Positions 23,190-32,880 of a stretch of DNA of 64,000 nt are shown piece by piece (position 1 is the stretch's first letter; the number at the start of each line of letters is the position of its first letter). This DNA is from Asparagopsis taxiformis. Its lineage: Eukaryota > Rhodophyta > Florideophyceae > Bonnemaisoniales > Bonnemaisoniaceae. Position numbers and translations under genes: made by a program. The stretch spans positions 1 to 64,000 of the forward strand of contig JALQPE010002023.1 of the NCBI GenBank assembly GCA_030407315.1. The letters are read 5' to 3'. The notes under the pieces were generated by a model. The model was not told the origin of the DNA and searched no databases. It saw nothing but the letters and a program-made list of their open reading frames with translations.

Positions 23190-23765
23190 GACTAACCAGA
23201 CCCAAAATAATACCGGGTATAGTTTTGCCATGGCAAAAGCCAGGTGCAGCACTGCTATTGGCTACCGGTCGGCTTACCGATTTCTGCCAATGGAACTGCT
23301 GCACCTGGACTTTGCAGACCCAAAATAATACCGGGTATAGTTTTGCCATGGCAAAATCCAGGTGCAGCACTGCTATTGGCTGGCTGACTGTTGGCCACCT
23401 TCAACCAATGGCACTGCTGCACCTGGACCTGGTACACCCAAAATAATACCGGGTATAGTTTTGCCATACCAAAAGCCAGGTGCAGCTCTGCCATTGGCTC
23501 CCGGTCGGCTGGCCGCCTCTGGCCAATGACATTACTGCACCTGGGCTTTGCAGACCCAAAATAATACCGGGTATTATTTTGCCATACCAAAAGCCAGGTG
23601 CAGCACTGTCATTGGCTCCCGGTCGGCTCGCCGCCTCTGGCCAATGACATTACTGCACCTGGGCTTTGCAGACCCAAAATAATACCGGGTATTATTTTGC
23701 CATACGAAAAGCCAGGTGCAGCACTGCCATTGACTCCCAGTCGGCTGGCTGTCCCTGGCCAATGG
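23190..23765. repeat. Second 118-bp palindromic satellite array
   Basis: ATACCGGGTA starts at 23,210, 23,328, 23,446, 23,564 and 23,682: exactly 118 bp apart. The unit structure is that of the array at 21,060-21,720. A lone core (AATAATACCCGGTATTATTT) also occurs near 25,100. Confidence 0.9.
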
Positions 23766-23867
23766 CCGTGTTCCAGGTTATTTTAAGTGCAGTCTAGTAT
23801 TCGAGAAATGTTGAAACTATCCAGCTTGGTTGCATGACGGTCATTGGTTGTAATATCCTGTTCATCT

Positions 23868-24287
23868 TCAAGTAAGATGCGGGTTCGAAGAGAGAGTCAT
23901 GTTTTCTCGCTTGGATACTATTTCATTTGGGATTGAAACTTTTACAGTATCCAGAAGGAAAGATGCATTTGTAGCTGGAGACATGTCGAACTCCAACTCA
24001 ATCATAGGAACTGTATAGTCCTCCGGAAGCCCATCATTTACTATGAGTATGATTACAGTTCTGGGAGTATGTTCACTATTCATTATCTCTATCTCGCCCT
24101 CAATGATCCGACCCGTATTAGGGTTGATTTCGGAATAGCTGTAGGCGAGAATACTCCCGTTAATGACGTCGACGAGCCTGTAGTCGATTTCGCGAATCTC
24201 AACATATCTTTTGATCCTGAATGGATCGATATGTAATGGGCTATTGCGTGCCTCTAATGATCTTAAAATCCTCTTAATTACTTTCAA
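23868..24287 (-). CDS. Hypothetical ORF (139 aa), possible decayed gene
   Basis: An open frame of 139 codons starts at ATG 24,287. Its composition is protein-like (VEIREIDYRLVDVINGSIL, RTVIILIVNDGLPEDYT), but I recognise no family. A second weak frame on the same strand at 24,685-24,927 (80 aa, with EGPEQVSMSM at its end) may belong to the same decayed gene. No promoter or partner is evident. It could be spurious. Confidence 0.25.
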   Translation of the reverse strand: MKVIKRILRSLEARNSPLHIDPFRIKRYVEIREIDYRLVDVINGSILAYSYSEINPNTGRIIEGEIEIMNSEHTPRTVIILIVNDGLPEDYTVPMIELEFDMSPATNASFLLDTVKVSIPNEIVSKRENMTLSSNPHLT

Positions 24288-25446
24288 TGGGGAGAGGAAA
24301 GAGCTATCAATCCACTTTGGAAAATACTACGACCTATGCAGTACTTAAGGCCCCCCATGTCTATATTCACTAAATATACTATTTCCAAGTTGAAGAAAAC
24401 ACGACAAGATTCTGGGTCCTCTGTCATAATAATTTTGGGGACTCTACCAGACGGTGCTCACGAAGAGTCTGTTTCATCTACAAAGGCTGTTATCGTGGGG
24501 TCCTCTGTATACAGGTAATCTGGAGAAATGAGTAACAACAATCGTTCTGATTCGAGAATCTGAAGAGTAAGACTATGTCAATTACAGATATTCTTACTCC
24601 TGGACGCTCGCGTCCTTCAAAGTAGAACAATGATGGAGAACTTTGAGCTGCCGGACAAAACCAATTTCAAGTATTCGGACTCGTTCACATTGACATGGAA
24701 ACCTGTTCAGGGCCCTCTTTCATATAGAACTTTCGAGCGAGTTCCCAGGAACATTTTTTGGGAACCGCATACTTGAACCACCCAGCCTGCATCTTCAGCG
24801 GACACATCATCTGCAGCGAGCTAGACAGAATTGGGCATGATGTTATTGTTGGACAGAGTAGTTCTCCTGTAGACGTACCCCATCCTACCGTACACGATGT
24901 CACCTCTGAGTAAAACGTTTTACTCAACGTACGTTGTTCTATCTTTTCTAAATGATTCTACAAGACTGTTCAGAATTAGTCAACTTCGACTACTTCGATG
25001 GTATCGATCGATACATGATCCATATCTTTCTTGCCTGTTTCTTCGTCCAGGGACTGTCGGCATTCTGTAACAATGATTGCCCGCCACTTGGCAAAATATC
25101 CCTCAAAATAATACCCGGTATTATTTTCCCCACTACTCTGCCAGGTGGAGCTACGGCATTGGATAGGACTGTACAGGCCCCGAAGCTACTAGAGGCGTGC
25201 TCAATGACAGGTTAAAACTCTTAACCGTAGTAGACATGACGCTTTCTAGTCGCAGAGTGAGCTGAAAAATAAGAACGATAGCTATTGTTTCCAGTACACC
25301 ATGTAGTACGTAGCATGCTAGGGTGCACCTTTTCCACTCATATCCTAGACAGTTTCATATCTAAAGGTTTTTATTTCTCCCAAGTCTCTCTCGTAGTAAT
25401 AGCTGTACTTCAAATGATGTGAAACTTTACATCTACGCTTCCATTA

Positions 25447-26970
25447 TCAATCTTCCTCATCAAGGAAAACTTCAACGTAGCTTTCACTCCCATCTTCTTC
25501 ATTTCCATGTCCGCTATCCTCCTCAAACGCGGTACTACGCTGTTCCAAGTGTTGTTCATCGAATTTTTCGTTAGTAATTGTCAGTACATCTTCGCAGAGA
25601 TGCCTCTTACAGATTCGGTCACTCGGCAACATCGCCTTTCCTAATTGTTTGAGCTTGTCTTGTACACTTTCTTCGAAGGTCTGACCTGATTGTACCTTGA
25701 AAATTCCTAGAATCCCGGAAGCGATTGCATAGACAAATCTGAGTGAATTGCAGGAACGTCGCAGGAAAACCGTTCTACTCGTGCATTGAAGGAAAGCAAT
25801 TGCAGTGTTCAGGGCTACCTCCAGGATATTGATTCTCCTTCGAATCATCCTTTTGGCCACACATCCCGATATCTCGACTTCGTACTGAATGATGACAACC
25901 ATCTCTTTCCGCTCAGCGATGAATTGTATCAAGATCTCGGAATTCTTGTCATCCACAACTTTCCGTTCCTCAGGCCTTAGATTTCCGTTGGTCACACGGG
26001 TATCGGGGATAACGTCCATATCTCGAATGAGATCGTGAGTTGGAAACTCGAAAGTGATAGAGGCGTCCGTTTCCAACACTAGAGCGAACCCCAGTTCGAC
26101 AAGGAATCGATGGCGCACCTGCTCTCTAGACTTGTTCAGGAAACCGAGCACCTTTGTCAGCGCAACTTTCGTAACAGCCAAAGATATTTCACGCTTGCTC
26201 AACTGTCCACCATTTCCATCTGTTTTCCTCCGCTTCCTAGCCCCTCCGTCAATGCTTCCTGCAGGCTGGTTTCGGCCATCGCCAGTGGCACCATAAACAA
26301 CTTCTTCGATTATTTTGTCTGGAATGTACTTGTTCTCCTTCCAGACGTTGCACGCATTCGAATCGCGTCCAGAGCTCGAGCCTTCCACTGTACGGCCTGT
26401 ACCCGACTTTTCCTTCTGAATGTTCCGCAGGAGAGACATCACCACTTGGAATCGAAGCTCGATGTTGTTCTTCCCGGTGTTGGATTGGAACACATCCCTC
26501 TTGTCATTGCTCTGCTTCGCAAACATCATTGCAGAGAGCAGCCTGCACCCACGGAGGTCGTAGATTCCTTGGTTGGTGTAAATTGTCGCCCCAGCATCAA
26601 TCTTGTCAACCAGCAAAGGTACAACAGTTCCAAATACTGCACACAGAAAATTGTAAGAAAACGATAGTTCTGCTGACTGCGAGATGCGCAAACGGTCCCT
26701 GTCCTTGTCAGTCATCCCCTTCTTCGAATTGCCCTGACTCTGCTGTAATAAACCATCACAGATGTCTTTCACACCCTGTAATTCCGTTACTATAAACTCG
26801 ACGCGACTCATCAGCTTTTCGATTTGCTGGCGTTGGGACGTTCGATCATCGTCGATTTCATCCATCCTCTCCCCAATACGACGAACTTCCCCAGTCACTG
26901 TCCTGAATCCCTCTCGAATAATCCCTGCTAGGCAGTCATTTGGATTTTCCTCACGACGCTGAGATTCCAT
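25447..26970 (-). CDS. Diverged gene 2 homologue: coiled-coil nuclear protein (507 aa)
   Basis: Function is unknown. The N-terminus is a coiled coil (RRIGERMDEI, QQIEKLMSRVEFIVTELQG), followed by a globular part (LCAVFGTVVPLLVDKIDAG, RGCRLLSAMMFAKQ), a basic nuclear-localisation-like stretch (GGARKRRKTDG) and a second globular part. That part includes LSKREISLAVTKVALTKVL and GFLNKSREQVRHRFLVELGF, then a hydrophobic helix-rich segment. The same layout and several aligned positions (an FxNxSRxQ block, a xVxYxVxxSG strand, a cysteine-containing helix after it) appear in the gene 2 proteins at 45.6 and 56.8 kb, so I read it as a distant member of that family. The C-terminus is acidic. Its neighbour at 27.7 kb is likewise a distant relative of gene 3. 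Confidence 0.65.
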   Translation of the reverse strand: MESQRREENPNDCLAGIIREGFRTVTGEVRRIGERMDEIDDDRTSQRQQIEKLMSRVEFIVTELQGVKDICDGLLQQSQGNSKKGMTDKDRDRLRISQSAELSFSYNFLCAVFGTVVPLLVDKIDAGATIYTNQGIYDLRGCRLLSAMMFAKQSNDKRDVFQSNTGKNNIELRFQVVMSLLRNIQKEKSGTGRTVEGSSSGRDSNACNVWKENKYIPDKIIEEVVYGATGDGRNQPAGSIDGGARKRRKTDGNGGQLSKREISLAVTKVALTKVLGFLNKSREQVRHRFLVELGFALVLETDASITFEFPTHDLIRDMDVIPDTRVTNGNLRPEERKVVDDKNSEILIQFIAERKEMVVIIQYEVEISGCVAKRMIRRRINILEVALNTAIAFLQCTSRTVFLRRSCNSLRFVYAIASGILGIFKVQSGQTFEESVQDKLKQLGKAMLPSDRICKRHLCEDVLTITNEKFDEQHLEQRSTAFEEDSGHGNEEDGSESYVEVFLDEED

Positions 26971-27292
26971 CTTCCGTCAAACTTCGCCTTCGCCTCTCGT
27001 TCCAATCGCAGAGTGTCACTCCAAACGCTTTTCCTGCAACGAGAATGCTAGCAATAGTAACAAATAATGCCAACTACTCTACTCATATCCTCGGAAAACG
27101 ACCGATTTTCTCCTACCTTTTTTGTAACGGTCATTTCCATGTGACCATGCATCCTCTACACTTCTCACTACTAGTAGCTTCAGAATAGTTTCCTCTCTTC
27201 TCTACTTGAACTCACATGCGAACACATTGTACAACCCTATCCTGGACAACTATTGCAACATTGAATCTCAGAAAATACCAATCACCAATTAC

Positions 27293-27655
27293 TATCAAGG
27301 CAGTACTTGCAGGCAGTACAATTCACTGCCGGAGCCAGTATATTTTACTGCCTGATTCTAATGCCAGGTCATTTGCCAGGGCAGTACTGTATGGCAGTAC
27401 ATTCCATTGCAGAAATCATCAAAAATCACTGCATTGCACTACTGCCCTGTGGTACCAGCAAAAATTACTAGAATTTGCTATCGTACAGTACTGAATTCTG
27501 CTACATACCGTACTGCCAGGAAATTTTGTATTTTACTGCCTGCGGCGCTAGAACTGAAAAAATTAAAATAGTAATTTTACTGCCTCAGGCACTACATTGT
27601 TCAGGCAGTGATTTTTACTGCCTCAGGCAGTAAATTTACTACATTTTTTGATCTC
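27293..27655. repeat. GGCAGTA / TACTGCC tile array, second copy
   Basis: GGCAGTACAATTCACTGCC, TACTGCCTGAGGCAGTAAA and similar half-palindromes fill this stretch, ending at the stop codon of the 27,660-29,108 gene. It is the same family as 10,255-11,450. Confidence 0.75.
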
Positions 27656-27659
27656 AAAC

Positions 27660-29108
27660 TCAGTAGTGGACGTCGTACACCCGGCAATACTGACTCATTT
27701 TCGAAAGAAAGTCCTTTGTGAGAGCCTGCGCTTCACTTTCCTGCTCTTCTGTCGCATGGGGTGACGGTGACGGGGGAGACGGCCCTTGGGCAGTAAGACT
27801 GGTCCTCCCAGGTCCAAGTTGAAGCCTGGTTGTGTGTCTTGTCGACGGAACCAAACCTCTCCCTCCTGTGTTGCGACGAGTGGGAGTGTCATCAACCGGC
27901 TTGGGGACCTTTTCTGCGTCCGCGGCTTGTGGTGCCGGGCGGAGGACAGCCATAACGTCTTCGTCGAGGGTGTCAAAGTACGCTGGCAGCTTGTCCGGAT
28001 TTCCGCTTGACAAGTATATTTCCAGCGCCCCCCAGCGGTCGGACTCCGGCCAGGTGTACAGGTTCGGGTTGACGATAAAAAACTGCAACCGGTAGAAGAA
28101 CTTCCTCACAAGGTCCCTAAATGCACTGTGCTGCGCACTGGTTCTTGTCTCTACTTTTCCACCATATCCATCAGGATGAGATAGGGGAGCTTTGTCGTGG
28201 TAGAGATCTAGCTTCTGCTCCATCGGTGCGAATAGACCTTCATCGAGCACGTCAAACCAATGCTCACTGCTGTCGAAAATGATGTACGGCGCCATCAACT
28301 CTTCGAAGCTGGAAAACTTTGCGGCGAAGGCCACATCGGTCCAAGCATGGTATAAAACTTGAACCACGTAACAAGCTCGATTAGTGCTTTTCCGATGGGC
28401 TGGGACGCGTGCGGCTTCGTTCCCCTCCTCGGCCGCGTCGCCTATTCGGCGACGCGGCAGGTTCTTGTTGTGATTTCGGATGATAGACAACGCTTGGAAA
28501 TACATCAATACCTCGAACGTTTCCGGTGGAGCAAGAACGAAGGCGCTTGGTTCCCCGCGCTGCGGCGCCTGTAGTGGCGAAGGAAGCATGTTACATCCAA
28601 TAAGGAAGGTCTGCGGCACGATCCCAGAAAGGATGCAGTGCTCAACCCATTGCCCGATACGCTCATCCTGTCTTGAAAACTCGGCAATCGGTAATGCCAG
28701 ACGAACAATCTGCTTGGCTCGCTCAACGTTCATCTCTGCCATGACGATTTCGGCAACATCCGCCTCGACTCCAGCATTCTTCGAACGACCGCTGAAGGCC
28801 ATGCTGAGTCGACCTTGCAGCGCCGCAAATTGTTCTTCCGTGCCCTGCGCAACCCAAGCGCCAAGGTCCGCGTATGTGAAACCTCCCGGCTTGTCCGTCA
28901 AGTCTGCGAAACTTGAGTGGGCGAATAAATCCAGCAAGAGGCGGAGGAAGTCTTTGCCAGCGAGAGTAGTTTCGCGGGCGGCGCGACCTACGTTTCGACG
29001 TGTACCCATGTCACTAGAATCCTCCCAAGGGCTAGCGGGTTCGCGCAGAATTGGCACGGTTGCGTCGTCAACGATCGGATTGCTGTTGCGCCTGCGCTTA
29101 TTCGTCAT
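27660..29108 (-). CDS. Homologue of the gene 3 N-terminal region, no methyltransferase (482 aa)
   Basis: It begins with a basic stretch (MTNKRRRNSN). The middle resembles residues about 200-460 of the gene 3 proteins: QIVRLALPIAEF ... QWVEHCILSGIVPQTFL matches the NIVQSLRTF ... WDMFLTSCSLQDLSM block, and CYVVQVLYHAWTD ... FEELMAPYIIFDS ... LFAPMEQKLDLYH matches GYAIHVVVKAWDT ... EELLQPYLLYDQ ... FSPLRELKTLLHG. The C-terminus is proline/threonine-rich and ends SQYCRVYDVHY beside the tile array; the methyltransferase and SET domains are missing. They occur as a separate gene, also next to such an array, at 8,449-10,269. The biochemical role of this region is unknown. Confidence 0.7.
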   Translation of the reverse strand: MTNKRRRNSNPIVDDATVPILREPASPWEDSSDMGTRRNVGRAARETTLAGKDFLRLLLDLFAHSSFADLTDKPGGFTYADLGAWVAQGTEEQFAALQGRLSMAFSGRSKNAGVEADVAEIVMAEMNVERAKQIVRLALPIAEFSRQDERIGQWVEHCILSGIVPQTFLIGCNMLPSPLQAPQRGEPSAFVLAPPETFEVLMYFQALSIIRNHNKNLPRRRIGDAAEEGNEAARVPAHRKSTNRACYVVQVLYHAWTDVAFAAKFSSFEELMAPYIIFDSSEHWFDVLDEGLFAPMEQKLDLYHDKAPLSHPDGYGGKVETRTSAQHSAFRDLVRKFFYRLQFFIVNPNLYTWPESDRWGALEIYLSSGNPDKLPAYFDTLDEDVMAVLRPAPQAADAEKVPKPVDDTPTRRNTGGRGLVPSTRHTTRLQLGPGRTSLTAQGPSPPSPSPHATEEQESEAQALTKDFLSKMSQYCRVYDVHY

Positions 29109-29439
29109 AATGGAATGAGTGGAAATTCGGTACAGGATGGCGACTGCTCGGCGAGACAGTCAAATTTGACGACGTATCTCGTGACGTTTGCACTCTTTCG
29201 TGAGGAACACTGGTTGATATCGAACGGAACAGAGTATACGGGTACACAGCACTGGAAAGGTCTTGAAACCCGTAACCGGTGTAGGTAATAAGTTGTGACG
29301 GATACGTGGTAGAGAAAAATTTTAAAAAGATTGTGATTCCCTGTCTTTGAGTGTTGTACTGCACGGCCGCCATGGCGGCTGTGACTGCAGTCACATAGGT
29401 TGTCACAGGTGCATCACGCTTACCAGGTGAGCGACATCC

Positions 29440-29640
29440 GGACGGCCACTGGACATGGGGATGTCCAGCTCAGATGCATTGCTGGCCAGACCAGAAATTC
29501 TACAATTTCGGGCAGAAAAAATATTGCAAAAAACATCGATTTCGGCGGTCGATTGTGCCGTACGGCACATCCCCATCTCAAAAACATGTTCACATGTGCA
29601 TGTTTTTGAGAATAGCCCAAATTTTAATTCAAATCAGGAT
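29440..29640 (-). repeat. Dispersed about 210-bp repeat, copy 2 (inverted)
   Basis: This is the inverted partner of 8,023-8,230, with the same CTCAAAAACATG fold-back, GTGCCGTACGGCAC palindrome and terminal ...CAAATTTTAATTCAAATCA. The two copies face each other across 21.6 kb. Confidence 0.8.
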
Positions 29641-29934
29641 GCAGATATTCGTCTTCTAGCATTGTCAGAACACATTCGTATAACCACATTTGGAGAACCT
29701 GAGCCCAGAGCTATCGGTTTTGGCGGGAGCTAAGCCATATCTCATATAATCAGTAACTACTTCCCGCCAGCTGAGTGGTGGAACCCCTGCTATTTCTACC
29801 AACGAGACATACGGGGTGTCAACTCGGCAATCGTATATGATTCGGGTGCTAAATTTATTCAAGAGACGAATGGGCTTCGAAAAGGAGCCCAACAACGTCT
29901 TCTTGTAATCCAGGGGTATAGGACTACTCTATTC

Positions 29935-30260
29935 TTCTCCAGGCTTCCACCATAGCCTCCTCCACCACCTCCGTTAATGGATCGAATATCCGAACCGCAC
30001 CTCAACATGCTTTTCTTCTCATCCATGGGTACTGACATCTCCGAGATGTGAGTCACATGTTCTCCAGGCTTGCACCATAGCCGCCTCCTCCGCCTCCGTT
30101 AATGGCAACAATATCCGAACCGGACCTGAACATGTTTTTCTTCTCATCCATGGGTACTGACATCTCACATGTTCAACATGTGAGATGTCAGTACCGGAGA
30201 AGTTCTCCAGGCTTCCTCCGTAGCCACCTCCTCCACCTCCGTCTGTGGGAATCAACACAA
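29935..30260. repeat. Three tandem units encoding Gly-rich GGGGYGGSLE on the minus strand
   Basis: CTCCAGGCTTCCACCATAGC and variants start at about 29,937, 30,060 and 30,203. Between units 2 and 3 lies a 41-bp inverted repeat (30,154-30,194; arms GTACTGACATCTCACATGTT around one base). The minus strand reads GGGGGGYGGSLE in each unit, but frames are not joined, so this is a tandem repeat derived from a Gly-rich gene piece or a chance translation. Confidence 0.6.
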
Positions 30261-30784
30261 CATCACCACTGCGTCTTACCTCACATCCACATCTCTCCGG
30301 GATGAAAACGGACGGACGACATAGGGTTTGTAGACGTCTAGAATCTTGTTAGAAAAAAGTAAACGAAAGAGAACTTCTCTTTCATTGAATGACATCTCGT
30401 CCCTGTCGCAATATGTTCCATTTTCAATTTCTCGGGTTGCACACCCATCATGGGTGATCAAGGCCTGGATCGAACCCTCCGAGGGTCTTCGATGGATAGG
30501 ACAGATAGTGGAAGGCTTTTAAGCCTGTGACCAAGCGGCTATTGATTGGTTGGAGGAAGGAAATTACAGAGGAAATATAGCTGAGTACGGTGCTCGCGAT
30601 AGCTGTTAGGTTAAAGTCAAATATGTTTTTCGATTATTTTTCGTACGGAAATGCCTTGGAAAAGACGATACTTTGTCGTTCTCTTGGAGGGAGTCCGTTG
30701 CATTGCACTCAATTCCAGAGCATCGTTATGAAGGAGAGGATTCTTTCTGCTTGTTAGAATCGGTTTAGAGCAGATAGCTATTGC

Positions 30785-30945
30785 ATTACTGGCCAGCCCA
30801 GAAATTGTAGAATTTCGGGCAGCAAAAAAATTGCAAAATTATATCGATTTGGGGGGTCGAAAGTGCCGTACGGCACACCCTCATCTCAAAAACATGTTCA
30901 CATGTGCATGTTTTTGAGAATAGCCCAAATTTTAATTCAAATCAT
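30785..30945 (-). repeat. Dispersed about 210-bp repeat, copy 3
   Basis: It has the same orientation as copy 2, with the terminal TGATTTGAATTAAAATTTGG on the right side. A further partial copy at 31,205-31,280 keeps only the GGACGTCC...GGATGTCCAGCTC end. Confidence 0.75.
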
Positions 30946-30974
30946 GGTGTCTAATTTGGCCACAACGGCCCCAG

Positions 30975-31100
30975 GAACCGACCGCCGGCCCCGATCGGGG
31001 GCTATCACTGGCGTCTGTAAGCACCAACTGTAAGCCGGAGCCGGCTGCCGCCCCGATCGGGGCTATCAATGGCTTCTATTAGCACCAACTGTAAGCCAAA
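30975..31100. repeat. Short tandem duplication around CCCCGATCGGGG
   Basis: A unit of about 64 bp with the palindrome CCCCGATCGGGG followed by GCACCAACTGTAAGCC occurs twice. The surrounding 30,300-31,450 has no supported gene. Confidence 0.6.
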
Positions 31101-31619
31101 ATGGCGTCTCACGAAGGGTCGATTTCAGGCTCAACATGTCAGGGAAAGGTCTTGGTCCTTGTTTCATCATGGTCCCGCCCCACTCTCTCACGACCAACCT
31201 GAAATGGACGTCCGGTGGATGTCCAGCTCGATTGCATTGCTGGCCAGCCCAGAAATTCTAAAATTTCCGAAAAATCAATTTGGTGGCCCAGCATGTCCTG
31301 TGCCGAAAATTCCCGCACTCACTTCTGATATACGTCTAGACGTGTTTCGCACTTGTGCGCATCAGGGAAGGCGTCACGGAAGGTTGAGACTACGCTACTT
31401 GTGTACCGCGTCGTCTGAAATAGCGAGTAGTGTTTGTTGTATAGTTGTGGAGTATGCGTCTAGTGGTTTGTAAAGCTTGCAGAACGGGATAGGGATGTGG
31501 GTGGCCCTATTTTATGAATACATGAGTACCAATATTCAAGGGTGACAAAGCGGAAAGGCATAGGCTCATACATGTTTAAGATTGCATAGTAGAGAAAATA
31601 TTTACATCGAAATTTACAT

Positions 31620-32580
31620 GGAGCTGATGGAGGTTTTAAGGATGAGGTATGAGAGGAAGAAAATTCTTCTGTGGTATGAGGATGTGTTCTGTGGGGGATG
31701 GAATCTTGGGATGGTACAGGGGGAGGTGGAAATGTACGGAGTACGGGTTTAAATTGGAGTGTGATTCGGAGAGGAGTGCCGACAAGCATATTATGGGGAT
31801 TGGGGAGACGCTGCGGGGTGTTAGGGTAGTGAGGGCGGAGGAGGTGTTTAGGTGGGACCGTAGGAGGGTGCGGTTGAACGCCCCGAGAGGAGGGGTTTTT
31901 AGGAAAGTGAGGAGAAAGAGGGGGAGGGGGTGGCGTCTGTTCTGGCTGTGGTGAGTGGGGATGTGATGGAGAAGAAGGGGTTATTGTATTTGGGGAGGGA
32001 GGGGAGTGGGAGGAAGGGTGCGAAGTGGGGGGTTGATATGTGTTTCAGAGCGGGGAGGTTTCTGGGGAGACGGCGGGGGAGCGGGAGCGTGGGCCGGTGG
32101 TGGTGGTGTATACGGTATCGAAGATGCGGATGGCGTGGGGGCATGGAGCAGCTGAGGGAGGGAGGGGTGGAGCAGGTCGGGTACGGGATGGGGAGTGAGA
32201 GGTTTTGGAAGAGTAAGCTGCAGGGGAAGTTTGTGTAGAGGGCGAAGGAGAGGGGTTGAGGGTAGAGGAGAGAGGGTATTGAAGAACAATACGTTTCAAA
32301 GGTGATGGGGGAGAGCATGGTCGAGGAGATAGGGGGTGTTTTTCCCTATTCTGAGGTAGTATGAGGACTGGTTATACGAAATCTGTACGGTAGAGCAGAA
32401 AAGTAGGTATGGAATGGAGGTGTGCACCGTGGAAGCGGGGATAGGTAGCTGAAAATGCGTGCTAGAGTGGTATTGGGGGTGTTTGAGGTACAGTACGGGG
32501 GAGGTGAGCACCAACTGGAAGGGGGTGTGAGCGAGAGGATGAAAAAATTAAAGACGAAATTGGAGTCGACCGACAAGGAA
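31620..32580. other. Purine-rich, C-poor gene-free tract
   Basis: The + strand is dominated by G and A (many GGGAGAGGAGG-type runs) over nearly 1 kb. Long open frames on both strands here have biased, low-complexity composition and no family resemblance, so I do not call genes. It is opposite in strand bias to the C-rich array at 540-1790. Confidence 0.6.
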
Positions 32581-32599
32581 AAATAGAGTGGTCGCCGTG

Positions 32600-32880
32600 A
32601 TGGATGCGGACATCCATGTCGAGCACGGCGGCAGAAATTTCTGGGGTCGAAATTTTTGAATTTCTGAACCGGCGCCCGTCCTAGGTGGACATAGACATGG
32701 CGGAAGTCCATCCCAAGGGGGACATCCGTGGTACTAGAAACAATGAATGTCGCCCTAGTAATACTAGACGTACTAGACCGCATGGACGTCCGGTTCTAGG
32801 CGGACATCCAAAAATACTGGAGAATATGGACGTCCGCCTAGTAATACTAGGTGTACTAGAGGTTGTGGACGTCCGCGTCC
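32600..32880. repeat. GGACGTCC / TAGTAATACTAG tile repeats
   Basis: GGACATCC or GGACGTCC recurs about every 30-60 bp, with CTAGTAATACTAG(A/G) between. These tiles are fused in frame to the truncated transposase that follows, so its apparent first 60 residues are repeat-derived. Confidence 0.7.

Noticed and set aside
21060..23765. CRISPR-like array
   Set aside because: Units are nearly identical along their whole 116/118 bp, with no unique spacers. This is a palindromic satellite in a eukaryotic context.
30455..30490. B-box-like GGTTCGATCC on the minus strand
   Set aside because: No T-stem complementarity and no A box at a proper distance.
31899..32318. Minus-strand frames rich in Pro/Ser/Leu in the purine-rich tract
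   Set aside because: Composition follows the strand skew, several frames overlap with equal length, and there is no family resemblance.
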